Source of the DNA: DATKCJ01 sp035513275
Lineage (GTDB): Bacteria; Verrucomicrobiota; Verrucomicrobiia; Opitutales; Opitutaceae
Assembly: GCA_035513275.1 (NCBI GenBank)
Contig: DATKCJ010000221.1
Location: 1 to 9,215 of the forward strand
DNA length: 9,215 nt
Reading direction: 5' to 3'
The position numbers and the translations under genes were made by a program. This document shows, in pieces, positions 1 through 7,280 of the stretch; position 1 is the stretch's first letter, and every line of letters begins with the position of its first letter. The notes beneath the pieces are model-generated. The model saw nothing but the letters and a program-made list of their open reading frames with translations, ran no database searches and was not told where the DNA came from.

Positions 1-633
1 GAGGTCGGGCTGCTTGCGCGGGGCGAGGCTGCACACTTGGACTCGCAATCCAACCGCCTCGCATAGCTGCGACCACGCGCGGGGTGTGAGGAACCGGTTG
101 TGGCTCGGATCGCGCAGCTTCTCGACCGAGTGAAGCCACGCCTCAGCCTCCGGCTCGTCGTCGTGCACCGATCCGTCGATGAGCACGAAGTGGCCGTCTG
201 CGATGAGCACGCGCGCGACCTCGGCCACGAACTTCTCCGGCGCCGAGAAGTGGTGCGGTGCCACGCGGCATGTCACGAGGTCGAATGATCCGTTCGCGTA
301 GGGTATCTGCTCGGCAGCGTGCCGCATGCACCGCACTTTCAATCCCCTCGCCTCCGCGGCCTCGCGTGCGCGGTCGAGCATCGCGTCCGTGAGGTCGGAA
401 AGCGTGACGTCGTGCCCGAGGCTGGCGAGGTGCAGGCCGGTGTGGCCGCCGCCCGTGGCGACATCGAGCACGCGCCTCACCCCGTTCATCGGCACGGTCG
501 CGAGCGCCGCGTCGACGTCCGACACGTCGGCAAGGATGTGCCCCTTGCCGTAGCGGTGGCTCTGCCGGGCGAACTGCTCGCTCGCCGCGCGCTGGATTTC
601 ATTCAGGTCCGGATCGGTTTCGTTGGATTGCAT
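1..633 (-). CDS. Class I SAM-dependent methyltransferase, YcgJ-like (partial, C-terminus beyond window)
   Basis: Reading leftward from an ATG at 633, the frame stays open for 211 codons to the window edge, so the C-terminus is missing. The protein shows the Rossmann methyltransferase core: motif I VLDVATGGGHTG (about residues 55-66) for SAM binding, an acidic residue at the end of strand 2 (D80), and a motif IV region SFDLVTCRVAPHHF (about 116-129). The TCR-A-HHF stretch and a later RDPSHNR (about 174-180) match the B. subtilis YcgJ / type-11 methyltransferase group as I remember it. The substrate is unknown; the family includes small-molecule methylases related to UbiE. No strong Shine-Dalgarno precedes the ATG, although GAGCAGG lies just upstream. 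It is transcribed away from osmC, from which a 178-bp gap separates it. The fold is confident; the substrate is not assignable. Confidence 0.85.
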   Translation of the reverse strand, partial: MQSNETDPDLNEIQRAASEQFARQSHRYGKGHILADVSDVDAALATVPMNGVRRVLDVATGGGHTGLHLASLGHDVTLSDLTDAMLDRAREAAEARGLKVRCMRHAAEQIPYANGSFDLVTCRVAPHHFSAPEKFVAEVARVLIADGHFVLIDGSVHDDEPEAEAWLHSVEKLRDPSHNRFLTPRAWSQLCEAVGLRVQVCSLAPRKQPDL

Positions 634-811
634 GGCCTGCTCGGTGCTGCGCGCAAATGTCCTGCCTCGGGAATCACGGAGCAATCCGGGAATCCATCGC
701 GAGGAGGACGCGAACTGCCTTTTGACCTGACGGAGCCGTTCAAGCGCGTTTTCAAAATGTAATCGATTGCCGGCTTTCCTTCGCGCCGGAGTTGGGTAGG
801 TTCCTCGACCT
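634..811. other. Divergent intergenic region between methyltransferase and osmC
   Basis: This 178-bp gap must hold the 5' signals of both flanking genes. On the plus strand TGTAAT (759-764) is one mismatch from a sigma-70 -10 box, but no good -35 sits 16-18 bp upstream; TTGACC at 722-727 is too far away. A 5-bp inverted repeat, CCGGC (770-774) and GCCGG (785-789), lies 22 bp before the osmC start, and a GGTAGG (795-800) can serve as a distant ribosome-binding site. I could not identify a regulator site such as OxyR or OhrR by eye. Confidence 0.4.
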
Positions 812-1234
812 ATGAAACAAAAAGCATCCGCTGTCTGGACAGGCACACTCAAGGAGGGCAAGGGCATCCTCAATACCGATTCCGGCGCCTTCTCGAATCT
901 CCCTTACAATTTCCACAATCGCTTCGAAGGCGGCAAAGGCGCGACTCCCGAGGAACTCATTGCCGCGGCTCATTCCGGCTGCTTCTCGATGGCGTTCTCG
1001 CTGATTCTGCAAAACGCGGGCCTCACGCCAGGGAAAATTGAAACGACCGCCACCGTCACGCTCGAGAAAGTGGGCGAGCAGATGACCGTGACGACGAGCC
1101 ATCTCGACGTCACGGCGACCGTGCCCGGCGCATCCGAGGCCGCGGTGCTCGAATGCGCGGAGAAGGCGAAGGCGGGCTGCCCGATCTCCCGCCTCCTCAA
1201 CGCGAAGATTACAATGTCGGCGAAAGTGGCCTGA
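812..1234 (+). CDS. osmC: OsmC family peroxiredoxin (organic hydroperoxide reductase)
   Basis: This complete 140-aa protein has the usual OsmC length. It matches E. coli OsmC along its length: an N-terminal strand region with W9, then RFEGGKGATPEELIAAAHSGCFSM (split here as RFEGG at 38-42, EEL at 47-49, SGCFSM at 55-60) and AGCPIS at 121-126. The two redox cysteines are C57 (peroxidatic, buried in the long helix) and C123 (resolving); R38 and the Glu at 47/48 are the family's activating residues. OsmC reduces organic hydroperoxides in the cytosol as a domain-swapped homodimer, usually recharged by lipoyl or thiol systems. The sequence favours the OsmC branch over Ohr because of the PYNFHNRFEGGKG segment. 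The ATG follows GGTAGG by 11 nt. The last 26 bp overlap the convergent hybrid-kinase gene. There is no sign of damage. Confidence 0.95.
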   Translation: MKQKASAVWTGTLKEGKGILNTDSGAFSNLPYNFHNRFEGGKGATPEELIAAAHSGCFSMAFSLILQNAGLTPGKIETTATVTLEKVGEQMTVTTSHLDVTATVPGASEAAVLECAEKAKAGCPISRLLNAKITMSAKVA

Positions 1235-3518
1235 CCGCGGGCTCACTTTTCGTCGATGCGAGGAGCGCCCTCAGCGCTTGCGCGAGTTGCTGCGCGGTGA
1301 ACGGTTTGTCCAGTTGAAGAACCACGCCGCTCGCGGCAAAGCTTTCCCGGTCCTCGTCCTCGATCCTGCCGCTGGCGATCATGATGGGAATCTCCGGCAT
1401 CATCTTGCGGAACGCGCGCACGAAGGTGAGCCCGTCCATGTGCGGCATGTGCACATCGGCGATGACCGCCTTCAATTCCGTTCTATGCAGCAGCGCCTGA
1501 ATGAGGCCGTCCGATCCGTCGGTCGCAGTGAGCGGCTTGTAGTTCAGCCGCCGCATCACAGCGCGTGCCACGTCGCGCACCGCCGGTTCGTCGTCGATAA
1601 AGAGCACGGTCTCTCCATTGCCGTGGAACTCGACCTCGACCTTGATCACCGGCAAGGCCTCGGCGACGGCGCTCGCGACCGGGAGAAAGACCGTGAATGT
1701 GGCACCGGTTCCCACCTTCGACTCGACCATGAGCGAGCCGCCGTGCCCCTTGACGATACCCACGACTGTCGAGAGCCCGAGGCCCGTTCCCTTTTCCGGC
1801 CCTTTTGTCGTGAAGAACGGATCCATGATCCGATCCATGATCTCTTCCGGTATGCCGGTGCCCGTGTCCCGCACGCGCAGCAGCACATAGCGCCCCGGGT
1901 TCAAGTCCGACGGCACTCCCGCAGCGGAGTCATCCACATCAAGGCAATCCGCCTCAAGCGAGAGCGTGCCGCCATCGGGCATCGCATCCCTGGCGTTCAC
2001 GCAAAGGTTGAGCAACACCTGGTGAAGCTGTGTGCCATCACCGAGCACAGCCGGCAGATCGGAGCCTCCCTTCATGACCAGTTTTATGCTCTTCGGGAAG
2101 CTGCCCCTCATCAGGTGCACGATCTCCTTGAGCAGGCGCTCGGGATGGATGGAGATGCGCTCGCCTTCCGAACCCTTCGCGTAGGTCAATAGCAGACGCA
2201 CCATGTCGGCGCCCCGCTTGGCGCTGTCGAGGATCATGTCGAACGTCGCGGCCTCGCCGGGCAACTGGTCCCGCAGCATCTCGACGCCCATGATGATCGG
2301 CGCGAGCGTGTTGTTCAAATCGTGGGCGACGCCTCCGGCGAGTGTGCCGATCGCCTCGAGCCGCTGAGAACGCAGGAACTGCTCCTCGAGCTTCTTTTTT
2401 TCAGTGATGTCCAGCGCGATTGTCAGGCACCCCTTCGGCTGGCCCGCCGCGTCGGTAATCCGCCAGCGATGAAATTCGCAATGCATCCGTCGTCCCGACT
2501 TCAACACGGCCGTGACTTCACCCGTCCACGCGCCGGTCTCGATGGCCGACTTCCAGCCTTTCTCCAGCATTTCAGCCGTTTCCTCGCTCACGAGTTCGGC
2601 CGGGACGTGCCCCATGAACTCCTCGGCGGCGAGACCGAACAGCTTCACCGCACCGGCGTTGCAATAGGTGATCCGCTCCTCGAGGTCGCAAATGAAGATC
2701 GCCAGCGGCGCGTGGCTGATGATCTCCGCCTGTTCTTGAAGCTGCTCCTCGATCTTCTTGCGCTCGGTGATTTCGTGCGAGATGCCGAAAGTGCCGATGA
2801 TCTTCCCGCTGGAATCGCGCAAGGGCAGCTTTGTTGACGACACCCACGTGATCGATCCGTCGAGCCAGAGCTCCCTCTCCTCCTTGTTCACGATCGGCTT
2901 GCCGCTGCGCATTATGTGCTGCTCGTCGCCGAGGGCCAAATCGGCCGTGTCTTTGGCGAACAGATCGTGATCGGACTTTCCTTTCAACTCCGCAGGCAGT
3001 CGCCCACACCTGCGGGCAAGCGACTCGCTTACCACGATGAATCGGGAGTCAGCGTCCTTGAAGTAAACGCTGTCCGGCAGGTTCTCCATCAACATGCGCA
3101 TCAGATACCGCTCCTTCTTCAATTCCTCCTCGGCATGGCGGCGGGCTCGCAGGACCTCCGCGTCGCGCACGACGCGCTGGATGGTGATCGGAAGCCGCTG
3201 CATGCGGTCCTTGATGACATAGTCGGCCGCACCCGCGCGCACGGCCTCGATCGCTCGCTCTTCGCCGATCGTGCCCGAGAAGAAAATGAAAGGCAGGTCG
3301 GGCGCGTGCTCGCGCACCATCAATAGCGCCTCCATGCCGTTGAAGCCGGGCATCTGGTAGTCAGAGACGACGATATCATAGTCGCCCTGGGTGATCGCGT
3401 TCAGATAATCGGCACGCAACGCGACGACAGTGATCCGGCAGTCGGCCCACGCCGCTTCGAGCATGTCTCGCACAAGTGCCGCGTCGCGCTGGTTGTCCTC
3501 AAGATGTAGAATTTTCAT
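1209..3518 (-). CDS. Hybrid sensor histidine kinase, REC-PAS-PAS-HisKA-HATPase-REC
   Basis: I start it at ATG 3518 (769 aa, MKILHLEDN, a typical receiver beginning); an in-frame TTG at 3533 would add five residues (MNPPP). Neither has a Shine-Dalgarno site. Domains: N-terminal receiver (about 1-125) with E7/D8, phospho-acceptor D53, S81 and K103, followed by Asp instead of the usual Pro; a coiled linker; PAS 1 (about 140-253) and PAS 2 (about 257-375), each ending in a DIT/EIT-E-KK linker; HisKA with H399 in VAHDLNN, NtrB-like; HATPase with N508 (N box), D551-G553-G555 (G1), PFFTTK and KGTGLGLS (576-583, G2); C-terminal receiver (about 636-755) with D642/D643, phospho-acceptor D688, S716 and K738-P. 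No membrane segment, so it is cytosolic. It is the last gene of the three-gene operon, 22 bp after the response regulator stop. Its 3' end overlaps osmC. All catalytic residues are intact; no Hpt or output domain is present. Confidence 0.95.
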   Translation of the reverse strand: MKILHLEDNQRDAALVRDMLEAAWADCRITVVALRADYLNAITQGDYDIVVSDYQMPGFNGMEALLMVREHAPDLPFIFFSGTIGEERAIEAVRAGAADYVIKDRMQRLPITIQRVVRDAEVLRARRHAEEELKKERYLMRMLMENLPDSVYFKDADSRFIVVSESLARRCGRLPAELKGKSDHDLFAKDTADLALGDEQHIMRSGKPIVNKEERELWLDGSITWVSSTKLPLRDSSGKIIGTFGISHEITERKKIEEQLQEQAEIISHAPLAIFICDLEERITYCNAGAVKLFGLAAEEFMGHVPAELVSEETAEMLEKGWKSAIETGAWTGEVTAVLKSGRRMHCEFHRWRITDAAGQPKGCLTIALDITEKKKLEEQFLRSQRLEAIGTLAGGVAHDLNNTLAPIIMGVEMLRDQLPGEAATFDMILDSAKRGADMVRLLLTYAKGSEGERISIHPERLLKEIVHLMRGSFPKSIKLVMKGGSDLPAVLGDGTQLHQVLLNLCVNARDAMPDGGTLSLEADCLDVDDSAAGVPSDLNPGRYVLLRVRDTGTGIPEEIMDRIMDPFFTTKGPEKGTGLGLSTVVGIVKGHGGSLMVESKVGTGATFTVFLPVASAVAEALPVIKVEVEFHGNGETVLFIDDEPAVRDVARAVMRRLNYKPLTATDGSDGLIQALLHRTELKAVIADVHMPHMDGLTFVRAFRKMMPEIPIMIASGRIEDEDRESFAASGVVLQLDKPFTAQQLAQALRALLASTKSEPAVRPLSPTL

Positions 3519-3540
3519 AGGCGGAGGATTCAAGGGTCGG

Positions 3541-3993
3541 TCAAGGCGGCGGCAGCGGGCCCTTCGGTGGCTCGTTCAGCACCACCCAGAATGCGCCGAG
3601 AACCTTGATGGCATCGACGAACTCATGGAAGTTGAGGGGTTTCACGATGTAGGCGTTCACACCGAGCTTGTAGCTGTTCACGATGTCCTGGTCCTCCCGC
3701 GACGAGGTCATCATCACGACAGGGATCACCTTGAGTTTGTCATCGGCCTTCACCTGCCGGAGCACCTCGAGCCCGTCGACCCTCGGCATTTTCAGATCCA
3801 GCAGGATCACGGCGGGATCGCCGTCGGCGCGTGCCGCGAATTCGCCGCGGCGGAAAAGGTAGTCGAGCGCCTCGGCGCCGTCGCGCAAGCTCACCACCTC
3901 GTTGCTCAAATTGTATTGCTCCAGCGCGTCGAGAGCCATCTCCGCGTCCCGGGGGTTGTCCTCCACAAGCAGTATTCGTTTCGGTTTCATCAT
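3541..3993 (-). CDS. Single-domain response regulator, Rcp1/CheY-like
   Basis: This 150-aa protein is one receiver domain with a short proline-rich tail (PPKGPLPPP). Key residues are E11/D12 (acid pair, VEDNPRD), phospho-acceptor D66 in LLDLKMP, T96 in MMTSS and K118 in IVKPL. The long insert after helix 2 (LFRRGEFAAR) and the NFHEFVDAI-LG-FW ending are typical of Rcp1-type regulators, which partner phytochrome-like kinases having the same SYSVSHDLRAPLRH box as the upstream kinase. It has no output domain, so it probably acts by binding a partner or by shuttling phosphate. ATG 3993 overlaps the kinase stop as ATGA; a second ATG at 3990 also touches that stop. No Shine-Dalgarno is visible, so translation is likely coupled to the kinase. 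Cognate pairing with the upstream kinase is inferred from this overlap and from family precedent. Confidence 0.95.
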   Translation of the reverse strand: MMKPKRILLVEDNPRDAEMALDALEQYNLSNEVVSLRDGAEALDYLFRRGEFAARADGDPAVILLDLKMPRVDGLEVLRQVKADDKLKVIPVVMMTSSREDQDIVNSYKLGVNAYIVKPLNFHEFVDAIKVLGAFWVVLNEPPKGPLPPP

Positions 3994-6818
3994 CGGGTGT
4001 GGGCTGGCCTGTCGATCGCAACCGCCTTCAGTGTAAAATAGACCGTAGCCCCGGCGTCGGGTTTGCCCTCGGCCCACGTGCGCCCCTCGTGGCGTGCGAT
4101 GATCCGCCGGACATTTGCAAGTCCGATGCCGGTGCCCTCGAACTCGTCGGCCCTGTGCAGGCGCTGGAAGACGCCAAACAGCTTGTCGGCATACTTCATG
4201 TCGAAGCCGGCGCCGTTGTCGCGCACGAAGAACTCGAGCCACCCGTCGGCTCCTGGCGCGCAGCCAATCTCGATCACGGCAGGGGTGCGTCCGCGTGTGT
4301 ATTTCACGGCGTTGCCGAGCAGGTTCACCAGGACCTGTTTGAGCATCGCCTGGTCGCCTCGCACCGGTGGCAGCGTTGCGACGGTCCAATGGATGTCTCG
4401 CCCCCCAGCGGCGATCGCGAGCTCCCCGCGCACCTCGTCGACGAGTTCGTTGAGTTCGAAAGTCTCCTCGTGCAGCTCCGCACGGCCCATCCTCGAGAAG
4501 GAGAGCAAATCGTCGATCAACTGGCCCATGTCGCGCGCGGCCTCGGAGATTGTGCACAGGTAGCGTCGCGACTTCTCCGGCAGCACGTCCTGCGAGTCGC
4601 GCGCGAGCATCTCCACGTAGCCCTGCACATGCCGAAGCGGCGCACGCAGGTCGTGAGACACCGAATAGGAAAACGCCTCGAGCTCCTTGTTCGCGGCCTC
4701 GAGCTGGGCCGCTTGCTTTTGAAGGTCGGCGTTAAGGTGAGCGACATGCTCCTCCGTTCGTCTGCGCTCGGTGATGTCGTTGAACAGGATCGCGACGTGC
4801 CGCTTCGTGGGATCGCCGAACCGGAAGGCGTAGACGTCATACGTGCGGTGCAACTGCTCGGCCCGGTTCTGGAAGCGCCTGGACTCTCCAGTAAGCGCGA
4901 TGTGGCCGTAGATCTCGAACCAATGCTCCTCGTGCTCCGGGGCCAGCTCGCGCATCCGCTTGCCGACGGCGTCGGAGAGGCCGGTCTGCCGTTCGAACGA
5001 CGGGTTGATCTCGAGGAAGCGGTAGTCGACGGGCTTCTCCTCCGGGCCGAAGATCATCTCTATGATGCAGAACCCCTCGTCGATCTCCTCGAAAAGCGTG
5101 CGGTAGCGCGCCTCGCTGTCGCGCAGCGCCTTTTCAGCAGCGCGTTCCGCCGAGACATCGCGGCAGACGAGCACCACGCCGAGAATGTTGCCCTGCCTGT
5201 CGCGGATCGGCGCGGCGCTGTCGGCAATTGGCCGCTCCGTGCCTTCGCGCGCGATCAAGACCGTGTGATTGGCTAGTCCCTGGACCTCGCCGCTCGCCAA
5301 CACCTTGTCCACGGGGATGATCGCAGGTTTCCGGGTCTCCTCGTTGATGATTCGAAAGACCTCTGCGATCGGCAGGCCATGTGCGTCCGCCTGATTCCAC
5401 CCGGTGAGATTTTCCGCCACCGGGTTCATTCGCGTGACGCGGCCCTCGGTGTCGGTGGCGAGCACGGCGTCGCCGATGCTGTGGAGCGTCACTGACAGAC
5501 TTTCCTCGCTGCGACGCAGCGCATCCTCCGCGCGAGCCCGCGAATTCATTTCCCTGCGAATTCCGAGGAACAGAATCAAAAACCCTCCCACCGCCACGGC
5601 GAGCGTGACGAGGAGCGAAACCAGCGTCTGCTCCCCGTCGCGCGCAGCTTCCGCCTCGCGCGCCGTCAGGAGTGCGGCCTCGGTCGAGTCCATTTCGCTG
5701 ACCATCGCACGGATCTCGGCCATCAGCTTGATCCCTTCGCCCTCACGGACGACCTCCTGCGCCGCGGCGAGACCAGACGTCTCGAATATGTCCGCCAACC
5801 GTTCGAGTCGCTCCATCCGCTCTTGAAGCGCGGTCCGCAGATCCGCCATTCGCTTTGACTGGTCCGGATTGTCGGCGACGAGCTGTGTCAACGTCCCGGC
5901 CTCTGTCATCGCCTGTGCCGCGTGCGTCCTGAAGTCTTCGTTTTGCGATGCGTTGCCGCCCAGGAGATAGCTTCGCTGCTGCGACTCTGCGTCCGAGGCG
6001 GCTCCATACATTCGGCCGAGTGTCACGCGCACCTGCTGCGTGTGAACGACCATCGCGGCCGACTCCGCATCGGTGACGGTGGCCCGATACGTGACTCCGC
6101 CGGCGATCAGCAGAATCACGAGCGTCGCCACGAAGCCTGCGAGGCTTCGTTTCTCGACCGATGACAGATCCCGGAATTTCCCAATGGCACGGCCATCCAT
6201 CGCCAGGCACGCTATAAGCGTGCCGGCCCCGATCAGAATGAAGCCGAAAGCAGTGTGCACCGCCACAGGAGAGGCAAATTGGTCGGTGACCACTTCGCTC
6301 GCGCCCCAAAGATAGCCGATGAACGAAAACGCCCCGATGAGCAAAGCGAGTGAGCCCGCCACCAACGCCAGCCAACGAAGCGCGCGCACCGGCAATGCCG
6401 CGAGACCCAGTCCGATCGTCGCAAACGCCACTGCGCTGTAAGGCGACATCCGGCCCGGGTGGGGAGTGAAGAATCCGCTGGTGTCGCGGAAGAGGAGTTC
6501 GTCGATTCCCAGTGACCAACCGAAGGCAAACTGTCCCAAAGTCACGAGGCCGAGCAGCGCCACCGCCAAACCCATCGCCTGCCCGACCCGCACGCGAAGT
6601 CCTTGTCCGCGGGAGTCGAGCAGACACAGCGCCATTCCGGACAGCAGCAGCCCGACCGCGGTGTTTGCCTTCATATCCACGGCGCCCTCGATCACGCTCT
6701 TGATGCCCGAATGCTCCGTCACCCAACCGACCAGGACAAAGACACCCAATGCCGCGGTGAGCAGACCCATTACGCGCGGTGTCGAAACCCGCGCTCGATT
6801 GGCAGCGTGCTTTGTCAT
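3990..6818 (-). CDS. Membrane sensor histidine kinase: 7-TM sensor, CHASE3, TM, PAS-PAS, HisKA, HATPase
   Basis: I choose ATG 6818 (942 aa) because GGAG at 6826-6829 lies 7 nt upstream; a GTG at 6824 would add two residues. Predicted TM segments: about 16-35, 52-67, 82-101, 127-143, 148-171, 187-207 and 226-244; then a CHASE3-like periplasmic domain (about 245-395, signature ESQQRSYLLGGN at 278-289); then TM 8 (about 399-419). Arg/Lys-rich loops after TM2, TM4, TM6 and TM8 fit an N-in topology. The cytosolic part has PAS 1 (about 437-556), PAS 2 (about 567-684), a coiled coil (about 685-712), HisKA with H722 in SHDLRAPLRH, and HATPase with N836 (N box), D867-G869-G871 (DNGAGFD) and EGTGIGLA (894-901). 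All motifs look functional. The ligand is unknown; CHASE3 is a small helical extracytoplasmic sensor module. It is the first large gene of the operon and should phosphorylate the overlapping Rcp1-type regulator. Confidence 0.95.
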   Translation of the reverse strand: MTKHAANRARVSTPRVMGLLTAALGVFVLVGWVTEHSGIKSVIEGAVDMKANTAVGLLLSGMALCLLDSRGQGLRVRVGQAMGLAVALLGLVTLGQFAFGWSLGIDELLFRDTSGFFTPHPGRMSPYSAVAFATIGLGLAALPVRALRWLALVAGSLALLIGAFSFIGYLWGASEVVTDQFASPVAVHTAFGFILIGAGTLIACLAMDGRAIGKFRDLSSVEKRSLAGFVATLVILLIAGGVTYRATVTDAESAAMVVHTQQVRVTLGRMYGAASDAESQQRSYLLGGNASQNEDFRTHAAQAMTEAGTLTQLVADNPDQSKRMADLRTALQERMERLERLADIFETSGLAAAQEVVREGEGIKLMAEIRAMVSEMDSTEAALLTAREAEAARDGEQTLVSLLVTLAVAVGGFLILFLGIRREMNSRARAEDALRRSEESLSVTLHSIGDAVLATDTEGRVTRMNPVAENLTGWNQADAHGLPIAEVFRIINEETRKPAIIPVDKVLASGEVQGLANHTVLIAREGTERPIADSAAPIRDRQGNILGVVLVCRDVSAERAAEKALRDSEARYRTLFEEIDEGFCIIEMIFGPEEKPVDYRFLEINPSFERQTGLSDAVGKRMRELAPEHEEHWFEIYGHIALTGESRRFQNRAEQLHRTYDVYAFRFGDPTKRHVAILFNDITERRRTEEHVAHLNADLQKQAAQLEAANKELEAFSYSVSHDLRAPLRHVQGYVEMLARDSQDVLPEKSRRYLCTISEAARDMGQLIDDLLSFSRMGRAELHEETFELNELVDEVRGELAIAAGGRDIHWTVATLPPVRGDQAMLKQVLVNLLGNAVKYTRGRTPAVIEIGCAPGADGWLEFFVRDNGAGFDMKYADKLFGVFQRLHRADEFEGTGIGLANVRRIIARHEGRTWAEGKPDAGATVYFTLKAVAIDRPAHTR

Positions 6819-7012
6819 GAGCACGCTCCGTCTCCAAAAACGCGCGACAGGCGAAGCACAACCCGGCGTGATGACGAGCGTCGATCAACAACGAGAACGG
6901 AAGCCGTCTCCATCAGTTCGTTATCTGACCGACGAATACAGCCGAGCGCCGCGGCAGGCACCGCCCACTCCGCATTTCTTGTTGTGCACTTCTTGCTCGT
7001 TTCTCGATTCAT
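6815..7012 (-). CDS. Possible small leader ORF (65 aa) coupled to the kinase
   Basis: An ATG at 7012 is preceded by AGGA (7019-7022) at 6-nt spacing, and the frame ends in TGA at 6815-6817, overlapping the kinase ATG as ATGA. That geometry equals the kinase/regulator junction. The predicted peptide (MNRETSKKC... ending FGDGACS) is basic, lacks a signal peptide or TM segment and resembles nothing I know. By my hand count only about half of its codons end in G or C, well below the flanking genes, which argues against a conserved protein. It could be a translated leader that couples ribosomes onto the kinase start, or a chance open frame. Low confidence. Confidence 0.25.
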   Translation of the reverse strand: MNRETSKKCTTRNAEWAVPAAALGCIRRSDNELMETASVLVVDRRSSSRRVVLRLSRVFGDGACS

Positions 7013-7132
7013 TCTAATTCCTGAATCCTTCGAGCGACTGGGGTATGAGCAGCCGCAGCTATCTCCAGTTCGATTGCCCGACGTCGGGGCTGCGGGACCC
7101 GCCGTCGTTGTGAATCGTGCTGAACAGAAATT

Positions 7133-7160
7133 ACGATAATGCCTATTAGCACGTGGTCAA
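7133..7160 (-). promoter_or_regulatory. Candidate sigma-70-type promoter for the kinase operon
   Basis: On the minus strand TTGACC (7160-7155, five of six matches to TTGACA) is followed after 16 bp by TATCGT (7138-7133, four of six matches to TATAAT). Transcription would start near 7126 and give a leader of roughly 300 nt before the kinase ATG. The surroundings are relatively AT-rich for this window. This is a by-eye match only. Confidence 0.35.
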
Positions 7161-7173
7161 GTGCTTGGACCAC
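7153..7173. repeat. Inverted repeat GTGGTC-N9-GACCAC, possible operator
   Basis: A perfect 6-bp dyad with a 9-bp centre, itself nearly symmetric (AAG...CTT offset by one base). One arm covers most of the -35 box of the candidate minus-strand promoter (7155-7160), which is where a repressor would block polymerase. No regulator gene is adjacent, so the binding protein is unknown. As RNA it could also form a short bulged hairpin, but there is no T-run on either side. Confidence 0.35.
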
Positions 7174-7261
7174 ACCGATTTGATGCCGCCCAAAGGCAGG
7201 TCGTCGCGGAATTGTCACTCAGGGGGCGGCGCCGCTCGACAGCCGAGAGCACGCGAGGCAA

Positions 7262-7280
7262 CCCATGCCGAGGCATAGGG
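7262..7280. repeat. Imperfect hairpin 3' of crcB
   Basis: CCCATGCC (7262-7269), GA, then GGCAT-A-GGG (7272-7280) pairs over eight base pairs with a one-base bulge. It lies about 95 bp downstream of the crcB stop on the transcribed minus strand. No U-tract follows, so it is not a classical intrinsic terminator; it could slow 3'-end decay or be chance in GC-rich DNA. Confidence 0.2.

Larger units (their letters stand above)
7009..7218 (-). other. Doubtful short ORF (69 aa) upstream of the leader ORF
   Basis: A GTG at 7218 opens a frame ending in TGA at 7009-7011, which overlaps the ATG of the next short frame (7012) as ATGA. The peptide has a hydrophobic stretch (GVVQALDHVLIGIIVISV) and an ending RRIQELE. 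About 43% of its codons end in G/C by hand count, which is unlike a resident gene. The candidate promoter at 7133-7160 lies inside it, so both cannot easily be right. It is recorded for its junction geometry rather than as a supported gene; it could also be a decayed remnant. Confidence 0.15.

Noticed and set aside
319..762. A plus-strand frame across the methyltransferase start and the intergenic gap
   Set aside because: Its first part is antisense to a clear SAM-methyltransferase core, and it has no convincing ribosome-binding site or domain.
1278..2192. A 304-codon plus-strand frame antisense to the hybrid kinase
   Set aside because: It is rich in His, Arg and Val with no domain, and mirrors the HATPase and receiver codons of the real gene.
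3831..5276. A 481-codon open frame on the plus strand, antisense to the response regulator and membrane kinase
   Set aside because: It is produced by the GC-rich codon pattern of the opposite genes, is Arg/Ala/His/Leu-biased with no recognisable domain, and the minus-strand genes beneath it have intact catalytic motifs.
6603..7139. A 178-codon plus-strand frame spanning the kinase 5' end and the gap
   Set aside because: Half of it opposes the TM region of the kinase, and the rest is low-complexity Arg/Ser/Pro sequence with no family likeness.
7221..7240. GCGGCGCCGC palindrome as a regulatory site or terminator stem
   Set aside because: A 10-bp G/C-only palindrome is expected by chance in such GC-rich DNA, and there is no T-run or promoter next to it.
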